A stretch of DNA of 11,680 bases from Saprospiraceae bacterium (lineage in GTDB: Bacteria; Bacteroidota; Bacteroidia; Chitinophagales; Saprospiraceae): assembly GCA_020849825.1 (NCBI GenBank), contig JADZFP010000494.1:1-11680 (forward strand), given 5' to 3'. This document shows, piece by piece, positions 1-7,138 of the stretch. The position numbers were made by a program, and so were the translations under genes. The notes below the pieces were generated by a model that saw only the letters and a program-made list of their open reading frames with translations, searched no databases and had not been told where the DNA came from. Position 1 is the first letter of the stretch, and the number at the start of each line of letters is the position of its first letter.

Positions 1-87
1 TGGAACCTGGCCTACGGCGAGCAAGGCATGCCGGGCAGCCCCATCGGCCCGAAAGCCGATCTCGCTTTCTACGTTGAAGTAGAATAA
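1..87 (+). CDS. FKBP-type peptidyl-prolyl cis-trans isomerase, C-terminal end only
   Basis: Reading frame 1 is open from the window edge to a TAA at 85-87 and gives 28 residues. It contains LAYGEQGMPGSPIGPKADL followed by AFYVEVE, which matches the usual end of FKBP domains (LAYG, a glycine-rich turn, a proline-containing I-x-P segment, then an L-x-F-x-V-E strand). FKBP proteins speed cis-trans isomerisation of prolyl bonds and often help folding in the periplasm. Only the last two strands are visible, so the start, any signal peptide and any second domain lie outside the window. The family call rests on this short tail; another prolyl isomerase-like fold is possible but less likely. Confidence 0.65.
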   Translation, partial: WNLAYGEQGMPGSPIGPKADLAFYVEVE

Positions 88-102
88 ACAATCAGCGGAT
101 TA

Positions 103-172
103 TTTCACACCAAGACGCAAGGCGCGCAAAGCACCAATTCAAACTTTGCGCGCCTTGCGTCTTGGCGTGAAA
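103..172. repeat. 29-bp inverted repeat (possible terminator or dispersed palindrome)
   Basis: The arms at 103-131 and 144-172 are reverse complements at 28 of 29 positions, with a 12-nt loop. The core reads CAAGACGCAAGGCGCGCAAAG. The hairpin starts 16 nt after the stop of the FKBP gene and would fold in RNA from either strand. It lacks a clean T-tract, so it is not a textbook terminator, though it may still end or protect the upstream transcript. Arms this long and this well conserved are typical of mobile or dispersed palindromic repeats. Confidence 0.8.
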
Positions 173-288
173 CAAACAGGCAATATAGCCACACAAATGG
201 CGCAAAGAAAATTGGCACTACAGTGACCGCTAAATGAACTTTTTTGCCCGCCCCTTCATTTACCAGCCATATTATCACACTATCTTAA

Positions 289-308
289 ACTGCCTGCAAA
301 ACGGCAGT
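289..308 (+). other. small hairpin in the prfB leader
   Basis: ACTGCC (289-294) and GGCAGT (303-308) pair around an 8-nt loop, ending 18 nt before the prfB ATG. It could be a leader structure or chance. The rest of 173-326 shows no gene, and no convincing promoter or ribosome binding site was found there. Confidence 0.25.
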
Positions 309-326
309 ACCCATCCGTTTCCAACC

Positions 327-1437
327 ATGACGATCGAACAGTTAAAAGAACTGAAAGACAAGTTGGCGGTCCTCAGGAGGTATCTTTGACGTGGACAACC
401 GAGTCCGCGAAATTGAAGACCTGAGCACCGAAACCCTTTCCCCCAGCTTCTGGAACGACCCCAAACGCGCCGAAGGCATTCAGCGCAAAATCGGCCTCAA
501 TAAAAAATGGGTCGACGAATACAATGTGCTCGCCCGCGAAGTCGACGACCTCGAAGGCCTCTTCGAATTCCAGAAAGAAGGCCTCAGCACCGAAGAAGAA
601 GTTGAAGCCCAATACCGCAAAACCTCCGACCTGCTGGCCGACGCCGAATTCCGCAGCACCCTCAACAAAAAAGAAGACGCCATGAACGCCGTGCTCCAGA
701 TCAATGCCGGGGCCGGCGGCACCGAAGCTTGCGACTGGGCATCCATGCTCCTGCGCATGTATCGAATGTGGGCCGACAAAAACGGCTTCAAAGTCAACGA
801 CATCTTCGAACAGGACGGCGACGCGGCCGGCATCAAATCGGCCAGTATCGAAATCGTGGGCGATTATGCCTACGGCTGGCTCAAAGGCGAAAACGGCGTG
901 CACCGCCTCGTGCGGGTCAGCCCATTCAATGCCCAGGGCAAACGCCAGACCTCTTTCTCCTCCGTGTTTGTGTACCCGCTTGTGGAAGACGACGATATCG
1001 AGATCGTTGTCAGCCCCGACGACGTGAGGTGGGACGTATTCCGCGCCTCCGGCGCGGGTGGCCAGCACGTCAACCGGACGGAGTCGGCCGTGCGCGTCAC
1101 ACACATCCCGACGGGTATCGTCGCCGAATGTCAGCAGGATCGCAGCCAGCACCGCAACCGCGAAATTGCCATGACCCTGCTCAAAAGCCGCCTCCACCAA
1201 CTCGAAATGCGCAAACGTGAGGAGGAAAAAGCCAAAGTGGAAGCCGGCAAAAACAAGATCGAATGGGGCAGCCAGATCCGCTCCTACGTACTCGACGACC
1301 GCTGGGTCAAAGACCTCCGCACCGGATACAAGGTACACAACCCCGACGCCGTACTCGATGGCGACCTCCAGAACTTCCTCAAAGCCTATCTGATGTGGGA
1401 AAGCAACCCGACGGAGGTGGAAGCAGAGGAGGATTGA
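327..1437 (+). CDS. prfB: peptide chain release factor 2 (RF2), programmed +1 frameshift
   Basis: RF2 ends translation at UAA and UGA by hydrolysing peptidyl-tRNA. Translation starts at ATG 327 and runs 20 codons (MTIEQLKELK and on to LRRYL) to an in-frame TGA at 387-389. Skipping T387 continues as GAC at 388 into the long frame, giving 369 residues, close to the 365 of the E. coli protein. In the joined protein the stop-reading tripeptide SPF is at about residues 198-200, typical of RF2 and not RF1. The catalytic GGQ loop (GAGGQHVNRTESAVR) has GGQ at about 244-246. The gene ends in TGA, one of its own target stops. No Shine-Dalgarno sequence precedes ATG 327. An annotation beginning at GTG 391 would lose the N-terminus. 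Confidence 0.97.
372..390 (+). promoter_or_regulatory. prfB autoregulatory +1 frameshift site
   Basis: The string CTC AGG AGG TAT CTT TGA C matches the well-known RF2 recoding site: an internal Shine-Dalgarno (AGGAGG, 375-380), a 3-nt spacer, the slippery CTT, then TGA followed by C. When RF2 is scarce the ribosome pauses at TGA and slips +1 from CTT to TTT, which restores RF2 synthesis. The Shine-Dalgarno here is the full AGGAGG consensus. Both frames are clearly coding on their own side of the site. Confidence 0.96.
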
Positions 1438-1502
1438 GAGATACGCCAGTTGTTTTTTTGAATGAAAGCGGGCGCTTTTGCATAAAATGCACACAAGGCA
1501 TC

Positions 1503-1806
1503 ATGGATAGCCTTTCAGAGCAAGCCATTCGCGAGATAAAAACATCTGTCAGCGCCGCCACGTACGCAACCTTTACGTATTTGGTCGGCGCTGACAGAGC
1601 GTTTTGACAGCCGAAGTGACATCGATTTTTTAGTGGAGTTCGAAACGTTGACTCCGGAAGATTATGCCGACAACTATTTCGATCTGTGCGACGATCTGGA
1701 AGCCCTACTGGGTCGCAAAGCCGACATTGTCACGCTGAAAAGTGTACAGAATCCTTATTTCAAGGCGGAAATTGACAAAACGCGGAAGTTGATTTATGCA
1801 GCCTGA
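1503..1806 (+). pseudogene. MNT-type nucleotidyltransferase (HEPN/MNT antitoxin family), two frameshifts
   Basis: Three frames must be joined to give one protein: MDSLSEQAIREIKT (1503-1544), CQRRHVRNLYVFG (1547-1585), then SALTERFDSRSDIDFLVEFE and on to a TGA at 1804-1806. Each junction needs one added base, near 1544 and near 1585. Joined, it is about 101 residues with the minimal nucleotidyltransferase signature (GS, about ten residues, then DID), the DYADNYFDL stretch, RKADIVTLKS and NPYF, all typical of MNT proteins. Intact relatives add AMP to a partner HEPN ribonuclease toxin and so silence it. The second break falls inside the GS motif. No HEPN gene is visible: the strand is taken up by a convergent gene 15 nt later. 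The gap 1438-1502 holds only a short weak hairpin at 1465-1478. Sequencing error remains an alternative for the first break, which adjoins an A5 run. Confidence 0.85.
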
Positions 1807-1820
1807 TATAGAAAGCCTAC

Positions 1821-3890
1821 TCACCGCGGACAAGGCTTCGGGTCCCTATCATCGCAATCCTCGAAACTCAGCAGCCCGTCCCCGTCGCGATCTTTGTAAA
1901 AATAGGTTTTTGCCAGGTTAAAGGCGCCTACCCCGACTTCGTCGCCAATCAGGCGGCCGGGAATATCGTCGAACGGCGCATTGAGACCCGCCCATACCCG
2001 CGACAAACTGGCCTGATCGGCAGCATCGCGGTAAGTAGCCCATTGCAGGGTAATATCCACGGTCGGGCCTTGTTCGAGGCGAAGGAAGCCGTTGTTGGCG
2101 TACACTTTGTACTCCCCCAGGCCGCCAGGGAAATATTCGTCGCCCGTCAGTAATGTCAGTACTTCCGCAGCCGCATGGGAAAAAGTGGCGTGCGCGGAAA
2201 CAAAGCCGCCGTATGGCGGACTAACGTAGGTTTTCGGCTGGTAAGGCAACCAGTTTTCAGCCAAAACCCAGCCTCGTTTTGCCGTTTCGACAGGTGTGGG
2301 GGCATCCGCCAGGGAGAACGGACCAGCCCAGGCCCTGATTTTAATTTTCCCGACATGCTCGTTGGAAGAGCCCGCCAGCGGATCGCCTTTTTTCACCAGT
2401 TCCACCCGGTCGGGCAGCAGCGGGATACCTGCCGGATGGTACGACGGCAAGCGAGGATCGGTGCATTGACCGAGCTGGGACAGGTAGCGCAGTGCCGTGA
2501 CGGGCCGCGCGCTTTCGTACCAGCTTTTCAGCCCCCAGGTGGCAATTGCCGCGTCGTGCAGGGCGGCGCCCAGTACGAAGTAAGCTTTCACATCCCATTC
2601 CAGGGCATTCATCGGACTGCCTTTACCATTGAACTTTTTGACCAAACCCGGCTGGTCGTCGACATAGTTGAGCAGCGACAACCAATGCCCCGGCGGCGTT
2701 TCGGCATCGGGGCCTTCGGCCCAGTACTGGACTGCAGTACGGATAAAATCGCCGCGCGGTACGATTTGTGGCGTATAGGCTTGTCCGGTTCGCGGATTGA
2801 GATCGTAGCCGACGCCGGGGTCTCGGCCGGTTTCGAGGTCGTAAAAAGCGGGCAATTCGGCCAGATTAGCAGGATATGCCCGTATTTGACCCATGCTTTT
2901 GGGCGATACGTCCCACATAACGCCGTCGGCAGGATCGAGCAGGGCCGACCAGGCTGCCACCAGTGCGAAATTCCATTGATAGTCACGCGAGGCCGAGGTA
3001 TCGAGCCGCGGGAAAAAATCACTGCCGGGGTCGTGATAAAGCCAGTAATCGCGTTTGTTGCGGCTGTAGACGATCAGACCGCCCCTGGTACCGAGGGCAA
3101 ACGGCTTGACCTTTCCCCAGGCAATCCCCTGAAAGGTTTGAGTATTCGTGATTCTGCGCCCGTTCGGGTCGAGCGAATCGATCATATAGGAAGCCGCTTT
3201 GCCGCCGCACCGGCATTCGTACATGGGGTAGCCGTCGAGACCGATGGCGCGTTTCAATTGAAGCGGTTGCCAGCGATTGGGATTATGTAAGAAGCCTGTG
3301 CCAGGTTCTGTCACTGCAAGAGGCGGATTGGCGGGCACGAAATAGGGCGTTTCGTAATGCCCGGCTTCGTTTGCGCCGTCTTGTTGCGCCATTAACAAGA
3401 CACATTGAGCGATATAGTTGCCCAGGGCCGCCGGAGAGCCGGAAGGATAGTCGATCGAGTTGTTCCGGAAATCGTAGCCGTGTTTTTGCATGATTTCGCG
3501 GCCTCGGTATGCGGCGCCGGCGCTTTGGGGCGACTGTGCAAAACGGGCAGTGAGGAGTCGGAATGCGGCGAAACTGATGGCTTCTGCACGGGCTGCTTCC
3601 ACGTCGTCGGGCGCCGGAATTCCGCTGTATTTGCAGGTAAATCGGCCTATGGTTTTACCGAGCAAATAGGTATCGGCTTCTTTGTCGTAAGCAGCCCAGG
3701 CATCGTAAAGGGCAATGGAAAAATGAAAAAGGGTGCGTGCCTGTACATGCGGTTGGGCCAAATCTTCTTCCATGGATAATACCAGCACTTCGCTCCATTC
3801 GCGCGCGATAGAGTGCTGGGCGTTGAGCGGGGTGGCAAAATGCAGGACAAAAACAAGTGCGATGAGTCGCAGGTCTGGTAGGTAGCGCAT
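1821..3890 (-). CDS. exported vanadium haloperoxidase/PAP2-superfamily protein with altered active site
   Basis: The 689-residue protein begins with a signal peptide (about 1-24, ending PLNA before QHSIA), so it acts outside the cytoplasm. It resembles Bacteroidota proteins annotated as vanadium-dependent haloperoxidases. The three active-site blocks are in order: K455 and RP462-463 (KSWYESARPVTALRY), SAH at 565-567 (GGFVSAHATFSHAAAEVL), and SR at 630-631 in SLSRVWAGLNAPFDD. Canonical enzymes have SGH in the second block and SRxxxxxH in the third; here the third-block histidine is N637 (codon AAT at 1980-1982). That histidine binds vanadate, or is the nucleophile in related acid phosphatases, so classical catalysis is doubtful. 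The C-terminus, from residue 667, carries DRDGDGLLSFEDCDD, a calcium-binding loop like thrombospondin type 3 repeats. It has no operon partner. The start at 3890 is set by the signal peptide. Confidence 0.85.
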   Translation of the reverse strand: MRYLPDLRLIALVFVLHFATPLNAQHSIAREWSEVLVLSMEEDLAQPHVQARTLFHFSIALYDAWAAYDKEADTYLLGKTIGRFTCKYSGIPAPDDVEAARAEAISFAAFRLLTARFAQSPQSAGAAYRGREIMQKHGYDFRNNSIDYPSGSPAALGNYIAQCVLLMAQQDGANEAGHYETPYFVPANPPLAVTEPGTGFLHNPNRWQPLQLKRAIGLDGYPMYECRCGGKAASYMIDSLDPNGRRITNTQTFQGIAWGKVKPFALGTRGGLIVYSRNKRDYWLYHDPGSDFFPRLDTSASRDYQWNFALVAAWSALLDPADGVMWDVSPKSMGQIRAYPANLAELPAFYDLETGRDPGVGYDLNPRTGQAYTPQIVPRGDFIRTAVQYWAEGPDAETPPGHWLSLLNYVDDQPGLVKKFNGKGSPMNALEWDVKAYFVLGAALHDAAIATWGLKSWYESARPVTALRYLSQLGQCTDPRLPSYHPAGIPLLPDRVELVKKGDPLAGSSNEHVGKIKIRAWAGPFSLADAPTPVETAKRGWVLAENWLPYQPKTYVSPPYGGFVSAHATFSHAAAEVLTLLTGDEYFPGGLGEYKVYANNGFLRLEQGPTVDITLQWATYRDAADQASLSRVWAGLNAPFDDIPGRLIGDEVGVGAFNLAKTYFYKDRDGDGLLSFEDCDDRDPKPCPR

Positions 3891-3960
3891 ATTCCGAATT
3901 GCGGGTCTTTTTCACAAAAATAAGGGAGGAAGTTGCCCGCTTCACACTTTCTCCGGACAC

Positions 3961-3996
3961 AAAAAAATCCCGCTCTCCAACAATCGGAAAGCGGGA
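3961..3996 (-). terminator. rho-independent terminator of the str operon
   Basis: Read on the minus strand, TCCCGCTTTCC and GGAGAGCGGGA form an 11-bp stem with one mismatch and a 7-nt loop, followed at once by seven T residues. It lies 59 nt after the fusA stop, so it should end rpsL-rpsG-fusA transcription. Confidence 0.88.
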
Positions 3997-4004
3997 CTTA
4001 TAAG

Positions 4005-4037
4005 AACCCTTACAGGGTTTAAAACCCTGTAAGGGTT
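4005..4037. repeat. perfect 16-bp-arm palindrome
   Basis: Arms at 4005-4020 and 4022-4037 are exact reverse complements around a single A (left arm AACCCTTACAGGGTTT). It sits between the fusA stop and the terminator, so it is in the 3' end of the fusA transcript. It lacks a T-tract on either side. Its symmetry suggests a dispersed palindromic repeat rather than part of the terminator. Confidence 0.85.
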
Positions 4038-4054
4038 AGGAATGGCAGTAAAAC

Positions 4055-6190
4055 TTAGGCTTTCACCGTGCCTTTTGCCTTGGCGATCACCTGCTCGGCG
4101 ACGTTGGTCGGCGCGGCGGCGTAGTGGCTGAATTCCATGGTGGAAGCAGCGCGGCCCGAGGTGAGGGTACGGAGTTGGGTCACGTAGCCAAACATTTCGG
4201 CGAGCGGAACTTCAGCCTGGATAGCAACGGCGCCACCGATACGGGTTTCCTGGCCTTTCGGCAGGCCGCGGCGGCGGTTCAAGTCGCCAATCACCGGACC
4301 GACGTACTCTTCGGGCGTTACAATTTCCAATTTCATGATCGGCTCCATGATCTGCGGTTTGCACTTCGGAGCAGCTTCGCGGAAGCCTTCTTTGGCGCAA
4401 AGTTCGAAAGCGATCGGCTTGGAGTCGACGGCGTGCATGCCACCGTCAACCACGCGCACTTTCATCGAATCGATGTTGTAACCGGCCAGGATACCGTTGC
4501 TCATCATCTGGTTGAAACCGTCGACGATGGGCTTCTGGTAGTTCTTGTCGATCGCGCCGCCCACGATACCCCACTCGAACTGGAGTTTTTTCTTGCCGCT
4601 TTTGAAGTCCTCGCTTTGCAGGAATTCCTCGTCGGCAGGGCCGAGTTCGAATTCCATTTCGGCGAAGAGACCCGAACCACCGGTTTGTTTCTTCAAACGC
4701 TCGCGGTGCGACACTTTGGTCGTCAGTGCCTCTTTGTAGTTGACCTGCGGAGCACCCTGATTGCACTCGACTTTGAACTCGCGACGCAGGCGGTCGACGA
4801 TAATTTCGAGGTGCAACTCACCCATACCGGAGATGACGGTCTGGTTGGTTTCTTCGTCGTAGCGTACGCGGAAGGTCGGATCTTCTTCGGCCAGCTTGTT
4901 GAGGGCCATGCCGAGTTTGTCGAGGTCTTTCTGCGTTTTGGGTTCTACGGCCAGGCCGATAACCGGCTCGGGGAACACCATGCTTTCGAGTACGATCGGG
5001 TTGTCGACGTCGCAGAGGGTATCGCCCGTGCGGATGTCTTTGAAACCTACGGCAGCGGCGATGTCGCCGGCTTCGACTTTATCGATCGGATTCTGCTTGT
5101 TGGCGTGCATCTGGTACAGGCGGCTGATACGCTCTTTGTCGCCCGTACGGGTGTTGAGAACATAAGAACCGGCGTCCAGTTTGCCCGAGTAGCAGCGGAT
5201 GAAGCACAGACGGCCCACGAATGGGTCGGTAGCAATTTTAAAGGCCAGAGCGGCGAAGGGTTCGCTAACGGAGGGTTTGCGGGTGATTTCTGCGTCCGTT
5301 TTCGGGTTCGTACCTTTTACGGCAGCGATATCGATCGGCGAAGGGAGGTAGTAGCAAACTGCGTCGAGGCAAGCCTGTACGCCTTTGTTTTTGTAGGCCG
5401 AGCCGCACATCACCGGCGTCATTTTCATGTCGCAAACGGCAGCGCGAACAGCGGCGCGCATTTCTTCCACGGTGATGGAATCGGGGTCGTCGAAGAATTT
5501 TTCGAGCAGGTTATCGTCGTAAGAAGCAACTTCTTCGATCAATTTCTGACGGTATTCCAGAACGGTGTCTTTCAGATCGTCGGGGATCGGAATGACGTTG
5601 AAGGTCATGCCCTGATCGGCTTCGTTCCAGACGATAGCCTGGTTGGTCACGAGGTCGACCACGCCTTTGAATTTATCTTCGGCGCCGATAGGCACCTGGA
5701 GCGGCACTGCGTTGGAGCCCAGTTTGGCTTTCATGTCTTTGACGACCATGAAGAAGTCGGCGCCGGTGCGGTCCATTTTATTGACGAATCCGATACGCGG
5801 AACGCGGTAGTTGTCGGCCAGGCGCCAGTTGGTCTCTGACTGCGGCTCTACGCCGTCGACGGCGGAGAACAGGAACACCAGACCGTCGAGCACACGCAGC
5901 GAGCGGTTCACTTCCACCGTAAAGTCTACGTGGCCGGGGGTATCGATGATGTTGAAGTCGTAGCCTTGGTCTTCGACCGTCCAGACGCATTTGGTGGCAG
6001 CGGAAGTAATGGTGATGCCACGCTCCTGCTCCTGCTCCATCCAGTCCATGGTTGCAGCGCCTTCGTGTACTTCACCGATTTTGTGCGTGACACCCGTGTA
6101 ATAAAGAATACGCTCCGTAGTGGTTGTTTTCCCGGCATCAATGTGAGCGGCAATGCCGATGTTGCGGGTAAACCGGAGATCCTTTGACAT
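4055..6190 (-). CDS. fusA: translation elongation factor G
   Basis: EF-G is the GTPase that moves tRNAs and mRNA through the ribosome and, with ribosome recycling factor, splits ribosomes after termination. The 711-residue protein is full length for the family (about 700). GTPase motifs are all present: AHIDAGKT (15-22), RGITI (57-61), DTPGH (83-87) and NKMD (137-140). Later blocks include GMGELHLE and the C-terminal RRRGLPKGQE and VPLAEMFGY, so domains II to V are intact. It is the last gene of the rpsL-rpsG-fusA operon, with the terminator just after it. Neither tuf nor rpsJ follows; in many Bacteroidota fusA leads directly into rpsJ and the S10 ribosomal cluster. No Shine-Dalgarno precedes the ATG. 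Confidence 0.98.
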   Translation of the reverse strand: MSKDLRFTRNIGIAAHIDAGKTTTTERILYYTGVTHKIGEVHEGAATMDWMEQEQERGITITSAATKCVWTVEDQGYDFNIIDTPGHVDFTVEVNRSLRVLDGLVFLFSAVDGVEPQSETNWRLADNYRVPRIGFVNKMDRTGADFFMVVKDMKAKLGSNAVPLQVPIGAEDKFKGVVDLVTNQAIVWNEADQGMTFNVIPIPDDLKDTVLEYRQKLIEEVASYDDNLLEKFFDDPDSITVEEMRAAVRAAVCDMKMTPVMCGSAYKNKGVQACLDAVCYYLPSPIDIAAVKGTNPKTDAEITRKPSVSEPFAALAFKIATDPFVGRLCFIRCYSGKLDAGSYVLNTRTGDKERISRLYQMHANKQNPIDKVEAGDIAAAVGFKDIRTGDTLCDVDNPIVLESMVFPEPVIGLAVEPKTQKDLDKLGMALNKLAEEDPTFRVRYDEETNQTVISGMGELHLEIIVDRLRREFKVECNQGAPQVNYKEALTTKVSHRERLKKQTGGSGLFAEMEFELGPADEEFLQSEDFKSGKKKLQFEWGIVGGAIDKNYQKPIVDGFNQMMSNGILAGYNIDSMKVRVVDGGMHAVDSKPIAFELCAKEGFREAAPKCKPQIMEPIMKLEIVTPEEYVGPVIGDLNRRRGLPKGQETRIGGAVAIQAEVPLAEMFGYVTQLRTLTSGRAASTMEFSHYAAAPTNVAEQVIAKAKGTVKA

Positions 6191-6481
6191 GAGAGTTGAG
6201 TGTTGTAGAGTGATGGTAAATTTTTTACGTCGAGGTTTTCAGGTGTTTCAAAACAATGTATTGCTGCGAAGTTTTAAAATGTCTGCTTGCTGAACATAAA
6301 TTTCGCGCAATAGCGTAACGGTTTTAAAAAGTTTTGGAAAATCAAAATTGGAATTGAAGTTCCCGGAGGCTTTAAAAACCGATACCGCCGGAAATTACCC
6401 GGCGCGGGTCGTGATAACAGGACGCGGCGCCGGACAATTTTCGACGGTAGGTAGGCGATATGGACGCTTCCAGCGTACGCT
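6191..6481 (-). other. long rpsG-fusA spacer with GC-rich hairpin
   Basis: This 291-nt stretch between rpsG and fusA has no convincing coding frame. It holds an inverted repeat, CCGGCGC (6399-6405) and GCGCCGG (6427-6433), around a 21-nt loop, and a 10-bp palindrome AGCGTACGCT (6472-6481) next to the rpsG stop. The half near fusA is AT-rich. I could not find a full TTTG / TAnnTTTG promoter in it, so a separate fusA promoter is possible but unproven. Confidence 0.5.
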
Positions 6482-6949
6482 TTACGACCGGAAGTGGGCA
6501 AAAGCGCGGTTGGCTTCGGCCATTTTATGGGTGTCTTCACGCTTTTTAACAGCGCTGCCTTCGCCTTTGCTGGCGGCAATGATCTCGGCGGCAAGTTTTT
6601 CGGCCATCCCTTTGCCGGCGCGGGCGCGGGCGTAGCGAATCAGCCATTTCATGCCGATGGAAATTTTGCGGTTGGCCGGCAATTCCGTGGGAATCTGGAA
6701 GGTGGCGCCACCAATACGGCGGCTGCGGACTTCCACTTGCGGCATGACGTTGTTCAAGGCTTTTTTCCAGACTTGCAACTCGTCCTCGTTGGTGCGGCTT
6801 TTTACGAGATCCAATGCATCGTAAAAAATGCCATACGCCACGGTCTTCTTGCCTTCCCACATCAGGTTATTGACAAAACGGGTTACCATCGTGTCACTAT
6901 ACCGCGGATCGGGAGCCAATACTCGAGGTTTCGGTTTGTGCTTACGCAT
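6482..6949 (-). CDS. rpsG: 30S ribosomal protein S7
   Basis: S7 starts assembly of the 30S head by binding 16S rRNA and lies next to the E-site tRNA. The 155-residue protein has the family's usual length and landmarks: MRKHKPKPR at the start, the YSDTMVTRFVNNLMWEGKKT helix region, VRSRRIGGATFQIPTEL, the LIRYARAR segment, and KREDTHKMAEANRAFAHFR near the end. The C-terminus stops two residues after AHF, the normal end for this phylum. It is the middle gene of the str operon. The spacers on both sides are much longer than the usual few to tens of bases, and the one towards rpsL is filled with short repeats. Confidence 0.98.
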   Translation of the reverse strand: MRKHKPKPRVLAPDPRYSDTMVTRFVNNLMWEGKKTVAYGIFYDALDLVKSRTNEDELQVWKKALNNVMPQVEVRSRRIGGATFQIPTELPANRKISIGMKWLIRYARARAGKGMAEKLAAEIIAASKGEGSAVKKREDTHKMAEANRAFAHFRS

Positions 6950-6954
6950 TTTAT

Positions 6955-7134
6955 AATGTGCTAATTAATTAATGTGCTAATGTGCTAATTAGACAATGTG
7001 CTAATTAGATAATGTGCTAATTAGATAATGTGCTAATGTGCTAATGTGTTGATCGGGTAATGTGGCTGGAAAAACTTCCTGCAAAAGGCGTACCGCCCAA
7101 TTAGCACATTAACACATTGTCTAATTAGCACATT
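6955..7134. repeat. TGTGCTAAT repeat cluster with inverted copies in the rpsL-rpsG spacer
   Basis: From 6955 to about 7052 the plus strand has seven copies of TGTGCTAAT plus a degenerate one (TGTGTTGAT), often in a 17-nt unit such as AATGTGCTAATTAGATA. At 7099-7134 the same motif appears reversed (two ATTAGCACA copies and one variant). The segment 6979-7000 is an exact 22-bp reverse complement of 7113-7134, so the transcript between rpsL and rpsG can form a long stem with several pairing registers. No coding frame is present. Slippage or dispersed-repeat insertion would explain it. Confidence 0.9.
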
Positions 7135-7138
7135 AAAA

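Noticed and set aside
1465..1478. Short hairpin AAAGC / GCTTT after prfB as a terminator
   Set aside because: The stem is only 5 bp and is followed by four T residues at most; too weak to call.
373..1494. 373-codon minus-strand frame opposite prfB
   Set aside because: It is the mirror of prfB, with low-complexity F/V/G/H-rich composition and no family resemblance.
1797..1850. Possible HEPN toxin start (ATG 1797, MQPDIESLL) overlapping the broken MNT gene
   Set aside because: After about nine residues the frame enters the convergent gene and shows no HEPN features, so any remnant is too short to support.
2175..3290. 371-codon plus-strand frame opposite the haloperoxidase relative
   Set aside because: It is the mirror of a well-supported exported protein and has no domain of its own.
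4124..5839. 571-codon open frame on the plus strand opposite fusA
   Set aside because: It mirrors the fusA codons, has no recognisable domains, and fusA itself is certain; an antisense frame this long is expected from biased codon use.
6955..7134. CRISPR array in the rpsL-rpsG spacer
   Set aside because: The units are 9 to 17 nt without unique spacers and occur in both orientations; no cas genes are present.
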